Positions 57,463 through 64,000 of a stretch of 64,000 bases of DNA are shown here, piece after piece. The position numbers and the translations under genes were made by a program. Within the stretch, counting starts at the first letter, position 1. Each line of letters starts with the position of its first letter. Source of the stretch: Candidatus Altimarinota bacterium (GTDB lineage: Bacteria > Patescibacteriota > Gracilibacteria > BD1-5 > UBA6164); contig JAAXWG010000005.1 in the NCBI GenBank assembly GCA_013350285.1, positions 31,050-95,049 on the forward strand, given 5' to 3'. The notes under the pieces were generated by a model. That model did no database searches, was not told where the DNA came from, and saw only the letters and a program-made list of their open reading frames with translations.

Positions 57463-59706
57463 TTACTCTACACTTACCATTATTAATTTTCTTATAAAAC
57501 TTTTTTTATATTTTCCGAAGGAATATTGAAAATAAATTTTATTTTCATTTTCATCTGTTACCCATCAATATAGAGGTTTTCCATTTTCATCTTTTTTAAT
57601 ACGGCTACTTCTTATATTATTTACTCAAACAATTTCTAATATTTTATATTCCTTTCATTCTAGCCAAAATATAATTTTATTTTCATTTTCATCTGTTACC
57701 CCTCAATACAGTGGTTTCCCATTTTCATCTTTTTCAATATCGCAACTTTTTATATTATTTACTCAAGGAAGATTTAGTGTTTTATACTCATCTCATTCTA
57801 GCCAAAAATGAGTTATATTTTTATTTTCATCTGTTATATCTCAATATTTTGGTTTTCCATTTTCATCTTTTTTAATATCGCTATATTTTATATTCTTTAC
57901 TCAAGGAAGATTTAGTGTTTTATACTTATCTCATTCTAGCCAAAAATGAGTTATATTTTCATTTTCATCTTTTACCCATCAATATTTTGGTTTTCCATTT
58001 TCATCTTTTTTAATATCGCTATATTTTATATTATTTACTCAAGGAAGTTCTAATTTTTTATACTCACCTCATTCAGTCCAAAATGTAGTTTCATTTTCAT
58101 TTTCATCTTTTACCCCTCAATATAGAGGTTTCCCATTTTCTTCTTTTTGAATCCTGCTACTTCTTATATTCTTTACTCAAGGAAGATTTAGTGTTTTATA
58201 CTCATCTCATTCTAGCCAAAAATAAATTATATTTCCATTTTCATCTTTTACCCATCAATATTTTGGTTTTCCATTTTCATCTTTTGTAATATCGCTATAT
58301 TTTATATTATTTACTCAAGGAAGTTCTAATTTTTTATACTCACCTCATTCTAGCCAAAATATAGTTTCATTTCCATTTTCATCTGTTATATCTCAATATT
58401 TTGGTTTTCCACTTTCATCTTTTGTAACATTACTACTTTTTGTATTTTCCACTCAAGGAAGTTTAAGTGTCGTATATATTTCTCATTCAAACCAAAAATG
58501 AGTTTCATTTTCATCCATTACTTTTCAATAAGGTTTGTTATTTTTCCCTAAGTTTATATTTTTCGTATTTTTTACTCAATGAAGATTTAATTCTTTATAT
58601 TCATTTCCTGCGATCCAAAAAATAATTTCATTTCCATTTTCATCTTCTGCTGTAAATCATATAACCATCCCATTTTTTAATATCTTTGGATATTTTATAC
58701 TTTTTATTTCTTTGATTCAAGGAAGGGTAAATCATTGTATTTTGTTTCCTATTTTATAAAATTCTTTATTAGTTAATAATAGGGTCCCTTTTGTTATTTC
58801 ATTTTCTTCAATTTTTACATTTCCTATAATTCAAGTTTCTATACAATTTATTTCTTTATTTGTTGCTTGAGAAAGGATTTGTTGAAATTGAAGAAGTAAA
58901 TTATCTAAATTTTTTTTATATTCCTGTTGATTTTCCCCTACTTCTTGAGAAATCTCTCACATTAATATTTCTATTTTTTTTATCCAATCCAAAATCGTGC
59001 TTTCTTTCTCTCACTTATCAGATCAAGATAAATCAAGGATAGCACTCGCTTGAAATTGAGATATTTGGACTCTTACCTCTGTTTCAAGATTTTTAGTAGC
59101 AAGATTTAAATAATATTGAGCAATAAGCTCATTTTTTGAGGTTTCTAAATCACCTAATTTTTCTTCCAACTGTGATTTTGCTTCTTGTAATTGTTCCACT
59201 ATTTTTTGAATATATGGTTCATTGCTTTGTGATAAAATATCTAATTGGTATTTTATTTTGTTGAGCTCATTTTCTATAGCAAATATTTTTGCTACTTCTT
59301 TTTGTAAATTATATCGTTGGTATCATATTTCATCTTGTTTGGGAGATTCTACAATAGCTGGTACTTGTGATTTTTCGCTTACTCAAAATCCTGTATTTTG
59401 GACAATAGGAGTAAAAAAATATTCTCTTTGAAGAGCAATGCTCATATCAAAAATCTTTTGCTCCATATCATTATCAAGCTGTGATATCTCTAGGATAACT
59501 TTTACATATCATTTTTTTTTATCACTATCTTCAAATACTCTTATGGGAATATTGCTTTGTAATATATAATTTAAGGCTTTTTTGTATAGAGAATTTTCCC
59601 AACCATCATCAAAATCTCTCAATGCAATAAATTCTCAATAATAGGCAAGATTCCTTTTTTCTCGCTCTTCGGGAGATAAAAATGTATTTTGAGTTAAATG
59701 ATTCAT
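57463..59706 (-). CDS. Coiled-coil protein with 46-residue C-terminal repeats
   Basis: 747 residues, not recognised. Residues about 100-340 are charged and probably coiled coil. From about residue 350 to 735 a 46-residue unit recurs about eight times: P-G-V-x-N-I-K, then DENGKPKYGWVKDENENIT, FWLEG, EYKTLNLP (138-bp period, clear at 57851 and 57989). The start ATG is 1 nt past the stop of 59708-60943. No signal peptide or helix was found, so it is likely cytosolic. The repeat resembles short WG/beta-rich units only loosely. Many glycines in each unit are UGA. Ends MVSVE then TAA. Confidence 0.85.
57490..58600 (-). repeat. 138-bp coding tandem repeats
   Basis: About eight copies of a 46-codon unit, with the phrases DENGKP, FW-E and EYK-L-LPGV spaced 138 bp apart. 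The two 5'-most copies (about 58440-58700) are degenerate. Confidence 0.88.
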
Positions 59707-59707
59707 A

Positions 59708-60943
59708 TTATTGATTTCTGTTATTTTCTTGTAATAATTGTAATAAAGCACTTCTTTCAGTGTTTCAAGCTCCATTTCATCAAGTTCAATCTCATAATTG
59801 TCTTACTACTTGAGTATTTCCTGTGATTTGTTTCTGTCGGTCAACAATTTGTCTCAAAGTATCATCTGATATAAAAGGTTTTCATACATTCGCTTTGAGT
59901 TTTTCTCAAATTTTTGCAACTTGTTGAAAGGTGAGAACTAATGAAGCATTTCATAATTCTCTTAAACCTTCATCAACTTGTGTTACTGATCAAGCACTCT
60001 CTCATATCCTATAACTCAGTAAATTCACTCACAAATATGATAAGGCTTTTGGAGCATCCTCAACAAGTTGCATAACAGAAGTTTTATAATATTCTATAGA
60101 AGTACCTACATTCCCAAGTTGAGCTTCTAACATAGTAATATATTCATTCAATTCTTGTTGTATTTTTTCTAATTGAGCTCTTTCCTCATCTGAAATATCA
60201 GTTATTAAAAAAGTTTCTACTTTTTTTAATTTATCTCTTGCTTCCTGTAAAAATTTTTCAAAAACTTTCCTTGCTTCTTGTAAAGATTTATATTGAGTAG
60301 TGACATTATTCAAGGCTGTTTCTATTTGTTCTGCTAATTGAGTTAATCAACCTTCTTCTAGCTGAGAAAAGACATCTTCTCACTGAGCTCATGGAAGCTT
60401 GTCATAAAAAAATCATGCTCATCATCAAGCTAATGCTAGAGGTATTGCAAAGAATCAAATACCAGGGATAAGAAGAGTTGTTGCTCATAATAAAGCTCAT
60501 CAAATAGCTCTTTGTTCAGGATTCATTTTTGCTATACCATCTTGAAATTTTTTCATACCAAAGGGAAGTTGAAGTCATTTATTAGCTTTTTTTGTTTTCG
60601 TTTTTCCTTTTTTCTTACCCCCTTCTTTTAATAAATTTTCCATCTGTTCAGCATATCAAGCAACTAGTTCATATAAGTCGGACATTTCACTTCATGCTAC
60701 TGTAAGAGCTTGACTTGCTTTTACTGCTGTATTTATTTGACCAGTCAGATTCTCACTCAAAGTAACTGTTCATTGATCACCATCAAACATATTACAAGAA
60801 GCGATAAATTTTTGAGCTTCCGTTGTGAGTAATCAATATGTTGCTTTTGCAGTATCATCTACTACTTTTGTAGGACCATTTGCAGTAGTATCATCTACTA
60901 CTTTTGTAGGACCATTTGCAGTGTTATTTCAATCTAAAGACAT
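59708..60943 (-). CDS. Membrane/coiled-coil protein paired with the repeat protein
   Basis: 411 residues, not recognised. The start MSLDGNNTANGPTKVVDDT contains a duplicated 12-residue block (TANGPTKVVDDT, twice). A glycine-rich hydrophobic hairpin lies near residues 130-170 (LLGATTLLIPGIGFFAIPLA then LAGGGAGFFYDKLPGAQGED), with up to four UGA glycines in five codons. Long alpha-helical coils follow (residues 185-330; SLQEARKVFEKFLQEARDKL). The layout (N-terminal helices, hydrophobic hairpin, coiled coils) recalls pore-forming or membrane-remodelling alpha proteins, but only by shape. Immediately followed by the repeat protein. Confidence 0.85.
60851..60922. repeat. Perfect tandem 36-bp duplication
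   Basis: Two identical 36-bp units (60851-60886 and 60887-60922) encode TANGPTKVVDDT twice at the N-terminus of the 411-residue protein. It is in frame and presumably recent. Confidence 0.95.
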
Positions 60944-61062
60944 AATAAAATAATATTATATAATAAAATCATTATTTTTATTATCATAAGTTTATTATAT
61001 TTGTCAAATAAAATTATATTTTTTATTGAAATTATAAAAAAGTAGTGTAATTTTTCCTCCCT

Positions 61063-63150
61063 CTACTCAAACTCTTTTTCATAACATTCTTCACAATAGA
61101 TGAGAAAAGAATCTTTGTAAGTTGTTTGTATTGCTTTTTTACATTTATCACAAATTCTTTCAAAAATTTTTCTTCAAGATTTTTTTTGTAATCTTTGAAT
61201 ATGTCTTTGGTCGTGATGAAGTCTTGGAAGAGGAAGTCCATATTTTTTATAAAAATCTAGTTCCATTTTTACTATCCTAAAAGGACGATTTGTTTTTTCA
61301 CAGATGATAGCTTTTTTGAGAATATCTTCAGAAACTTCATCAATAGTATCAGGAAGATTTTTTGCTTGTATCACTTCAATTCATTCGGGAATATTTATTT
61401 CATTTTCTCTTGTTCTCCAAGATATTTTTATTTTTTCTTGTCCTCATACATCAAGAAAAGCTTCTGAAATGAACTTTTTTTCATCCAAAATATACACCGT
61501 TCATTTTCAATTTTTATCAAGGATTTCTTCTCGTATTATTTTTTTTGTTTTTTCTTCAAGGTAAACGAGTTTTTGTATAGGAAAATATTCCATTGCGACT
61601 GTATCATTATAAGGAAAAGGGGAGAATGACATATCAAAAAATTCTCACCACTCTCTTACTCCCTCTCCTGCAAGAGAGGGCTGGGGTGAGGAGAGAGACT
61701 GAATTATTTTTATTGCAAGGCTTTCCCATTCTTCTTTTGAATAAGCTTTATTGAGAATATGGTAACTTTTATTTTCAAGTCCAAAACATCATAACAAATT
61801 ATTTCCTCCATTTATGAAGTAAATATAAAAACTATCTCTTACTTCTCATCAAAAACAATGACTTCAAACAATACAATTATTGAGTCTCATACTACTTGCT
61901 ATATTATACATTCTTTCACCCCATCATGATGATTCTATATCCATAGAGTTTGAAACTCAAGCAAAAATATTTCCATATATTATATTTTCTCATTCTTCTC
62001 ATGAGTTACAATACAATCATTTTTTTATGTTTTTATTTTCATTTCCTATTACATTTTCACAATTGATATTATAAAAATTTTTCTTTGGAAATGCTTGTAT
62101 AAAATCATCATATTCTTTCAAAATTTCTTGAAGTCATTTGTAGGATTTCATTTTTGTTTTTATAATTTTATGTTTTTCTTGCCATTCTTCTTTTGAAAGT
62201 ATTTTATTTTTGTAGACATATTGCTTATTTTTTTGTCCATATCAAAAAAGTACATTCTGACATCATTTGATATCAAAAGAAAAAAATACATTGAAACTTT
62301 TTTCTACAAATTCAGAAAAAAATACTGAGCTTGATTCAAAAATATTTATACATTCATAAATATTTTCACTTTGAAATACCCAATAATTATCAATAGTATA
62401 TTTTCAATAAAGCGAAAAAGTATTATACAAACTATTTTCATTGAAATGTCCTCCAGTATTGAGGTAGCAATTTTTATCATCTGATTCTTGATTACAATAT
62501 TCTGAATTTTCCATATTCATTATAAGCTTTGACTTATAGGGAACTTTTTTAAAAAGATTGAAAAGTGATGATTGAAAATCTCCATTATATTCTTCATAAT
62601 ATTTTCCTTTATCTTCTTCATTATAACATTTTTGACAGAGTATTTTTCTTCATGATTCTTTTGATATGGTGCTGATTTCTTTTTTGCCACATTTATTGCA
62701 TATTTCATTATAAAATTTTCTTTCATTTCTAAATGCGAGTCTTAGTCTTTGTCTACATTCTGGACAAAGAGTAGGGTAGGGGATAAGATATTTCTTAAGT
62801 TTGGACTCACAATCAAGACCGGTCTCCTCAAAAGAGACCGGTCTTTGATCTAAAAATTGTCATTCTGAATTTAAGGTGAATTGCGAAGCAAGAGAGTATC
62901 CTCTGGTGGATATTTCAGAATCATTAGAAGGTATCTTTTCATTTTCATAGATTCCTGCCTTCGCAGGAATGACACCTTTCCTTTTTGTTTCCCCTCAATT
63001 AGGGGGAATATTTTCTCAATTAAGAACGGTCTCCTTTAAAAAGTCCGGTCTTTTAAAAACAGGACTTATTTTTTCATATAATTCTTTTTCTTTGTCTACA
63101 ATATCAAAATATTTTCAACAATGTCTACAATGAATATTATTTATCTTCAT
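61063..63150 (-). CDS. Cysteine-rich protein with zinc ribbons and multiple in-frame repeat insertions
   Basis: 695 residues. N-terminal HCRHCGKYF (residues 7-15) and, after a long insert, TLCPECRQRLRLAFRNERKF then CNKCGKKEI make paired CxxC zinc sites; the C-terminus has RICDKCKKAIQTTYKDSFLI and YCEECYEKEFE. The centre is the same Gly/Cys/aromatic repeat type as 46521-48065, with GLENKSYHILNKAYSKEEWE. PLPRLHHDQRHIQRL precedes the last ribbon. The N-terminal ~85 residues between CxxC pairs and the 'SLSSPQPSLAGEGVREW' segment (61651-61697) are translated dispersed repeats. The start overlaps the nucleotidyltransferase gene by 14 nt. Stop TAG. Function unknown; nucleic-acid binding is possible. 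Confidence 0.85.
61651..61697. repeat. Palindromic repeat inside a coding region (CCTCTC-GAGAGG type)
   Basis: CTCTCTTACTCCCTCTCCTG then CAAGAGAGGGCTGGGGTGAG and GAGAGAG: CCCTCTC/GAGAGGG stem and outer CTCTCT/AGAGAG. In frame in 61063-63150 it reads SLSSPQPSLAGEGVRE, a phrase met when this type of repeat is translated. Confidence 0.85.
62815..62845. repeat. AGACCGGTCT-pair element inside a coding region
   Basis: AAGACCGGTCTC (62815-62826) and GAGACCGGTCTT (62834-62845) with a 7-nt loop, the same arms as in lepA in opposite order. In frame in 61063-63150, translated as RPVSFEETGLD. Confidence 0.9.
62949..62973. repeat. CTGC-TTCG hairpin repeat inside a coding region
   Basis: ATTCCTGC/GCAGGAAT arms around CTTC, followed by GAC. 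Read on the gene strand it gives VIPAKAGIY, the well-known translation of this class of bacterial repeat. Compare the intergenic copy 10692-10716. Confidence 0.9.
62990..63054. repeat. Compound repeat (CCCCTCAATT plus worn AGACCGGTCT pair) in a coding region
   Basis: TTTCCCCTCAATTAGGGGGA at 62989-63008 followed by AAGAACGGTCTC ... GTCCGGTCTTTT at 63022-63054, a decayed pair. It is translated in frame as KRPDFLKETVLNGENIPPNG within 61063-63150. Confidence 0.75.
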
Positions 63151-63715
63151 ATTTTCTCAGTAATGAAATAATGTCTTTTTGCATATTTTTTTCTAACATT
63201 TTTTCAATTATTGTAATATTTTTTTCTTTCCATAGAGTTCTTATCTGAGTTCATGATATTGCATATTTTTTCCCATCAAAAGATATAAAAGAATTTTTTC
63301 TAGATATTTCTTTATATGATATTTTTTCAAAAGGAAGTTCTTTTTCAAAATTTTTTATCACTTGTATAGCATAATCATTTTCTAAATCTCCACCATAAAA
63401 AGTTGTTTCTGAAAAAAGATTTCAAGAAAAAGTATCAAATTCTTTTTTTATAGTGTCTATCCATTTTTTATCTGTTTCTTCATCATTTAATAATATTGTT
63501 TTTATTGTATTATTTTCAAAATGATTTTTTAAATTTTGCTTTATAATATTTTCTCTTTCTTGAGAATTGAGAGGATTAAGTTCATCATTTTTTTCAGATG
63601 ATCAAATAAAAATAAGAGCATAATCATTTTCTTTTAATATTTTTTTTATGATTTTCATATGTCATTTATGTGGAGGATTCATTCTTGCGATAAAAATTCA
63701 TAGTTTTTTTTCCAT
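63137..63715 (-). CDS. NMN/nucleotide adenylyltransferase-like enzyme
   Basis: 192 residues. IFIARMNPPHKGHMKIIKKI (about residues 7-26; two glycines UGA) has the nucleotidyltransferase HxGH-type motif as HKGH, and ISGTQIRTLW (about residues 155-164) has the ISxTxxR partner. FIGSSEKNDELNPLNSQERE is the specificity loop of NadM/NMNAT-like proteins. It would adenylylate NMN or a related nucleotide using ATP. The gene ends inside the first codons of the cysteine-rich gene (14-nt overlap). Confidence 0.88.
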
Positions 63716-63843
63716 AGTATTTTTTTAAATCATATTATTATTTAAAATAATTTGAAGAATTATATCTGTAATTTTTTTTATTATCAGATAATTCGTAAAT
63801 TATCTCTACAATTTTCCTTTTTTTCTTTTCCTTTTTTAATCTT

Positions 63844-64000
63844 TTAATACACCTCCTTATTATAACACTCTTTACAATACACAATCTCAGGTCTTTCAGG
63901 AGCATAAGTTGTCTGTATTTCTTTTCCACACTTATCACAGTTTCTTGTATAAAGATGTCTTGGATTTCTTAAACTCATCCTATCAAGATGTCTTTGGTCT
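63844..64000 (-). CDS. C-terminal end of a third cysteine-rich family protein (5' end outside window)
   Basis: 51 residues visible up to a TAA. DQRHLDRMSLRNPRHLYTRN followed by CDKCGKEIQTTYAPERPEIV and YCKECYNKEVY is clearly homologous to the end of 61063-63150 (DQRHIQRL, CDKCKKAIQTTYKDS, YCEECYEKEFE), with a CxxC...CxxC zinc ribbon. It lies just upstream of the nucleotidyltransferase on the same strand, so a paralogue pair flanks that gene. Confidence 0.85.
   Translation of the reverse strand, partial: DQRHLDRMSLRNPRHLYTRNCDKCGKEIQTTYAPERPEIVYCKECYNKEVY

Noticed and set aside
57490..58600. CRISPR array or satellite DNA
   Set aside because: The period is 138 bp, units diverge at third codon positions and remain in one open frame, so these are coding repeats.
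59708..59720. A single fused gene spanning 57463-60943
   Set aside because: The two halves are in different frames; a TAA at 59708-59710 ends the first and an ATG at 59704-59706 starts the second, and no stop or frame disruption elsewhere suggests a sequencing error.
62520..62726. Lysine-rich frame on the minus strand within 61063-63150
   Set aside because: It is out of frame with the cysteine-rich gene, whose own frame carries the CxxC motifs.

Overview
The window comes from a low-GC bacterium that reads UGA as glycine (translation table 25), as known for Gracilibacteria (BD1-5) and Absconditabacteria (SR1). Read with the standard code, nearly every gene breaks into pieces. Read with UGA=Gly, 54 intact or edge-truncated genes appear, all ending in TAA or TAG. 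UGA stands at invariant glycines: the DSGGF motif of Tgt, the HEFGH zinc site of the M50 protease, the P-loops of TsaE, MutS and the KAP ATPase, the MurC nucleotide loop and the Nudix box. Which of the two phyla is not resolved here. Coordinates below come from re-reading every gene with UGA=Gly, so most proteins are longer than a standard-code translation would give. Shine-Dalgarno motifs are mostly absent; AT-rich leaders and short distances to TATAAT-like boxes are common.

Layout. 1-4370 (-): M50 protease, HD phosphohydrolase, tgt, and a RelA/SpoT-type HD protein cut by the left edge. 4500-8714 (+): a 1404-residue lysine/glutamate-rich protein of unknown role. 8792-14059: pilin-like protein, rlmN, secD, peroxiredoxin, two small membrane proteins. 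14065-23041: DUF4153 membrane protein, murC, ung, a small NTF2-like protein, a TPM-domain protein with glycine tail, AlkD-type glycosylase, a HIT-like protein, an acyltransferase. 23072-25468: KAP-type P-loop ATPase and a DUF559 nuclease-like protein (possible defence). 25585-29605: lepA, L-asparaginase, a small membrane protein, Nudix hydrolase. 29626-33407: secreted protein plus lipoprotein. 33485-42874: two MFS transporters, aldehyde dehydrogenase, spermidine-synthase-like membrane protein, STAS-like protein, inositol-monophosphatase-like enzyme, SPL-type radical SAM protein, and a patescibacterial membrane protein. 42961-46495: a MutS lacking its mismatch-recognition half, then a cytosine methyltransferase and PD-(D/E)XK restriction pair. 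46521-57274: envelope and housekeeping genes (EamA transporter, glycosyltransferase, STAS, tsaE, sugar-phosphate transferase, YmdB-like phosphoesterase, M23 hydrolase). 57463-60943: a two-gene cassette with coiled coils and 46-residue repeats. 61063-64000: two members of a cysteine-rich protein family around a nucleotidyltransferase; a third member lies at 46521.

The most striking structure is a set of short dispersed palindromic repeats (AGACCGGTCT pairs, CTGC-TTCG-type hairpins, CCCCCTCAATT-type elements). Several copies lie in frame inside genes (lepA, 46521-48065, 61063-63150) and are translated, as Rickettsia palindromic elements are. Others lie between genes. No tRNA, rRNA, CRISPR array, IS element or prophage was recognised. 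No gene-free stretch exceeds 300 bases; the longest, 10636-10859, holds one dispersed hairpin and otherwise AT-rich leader.
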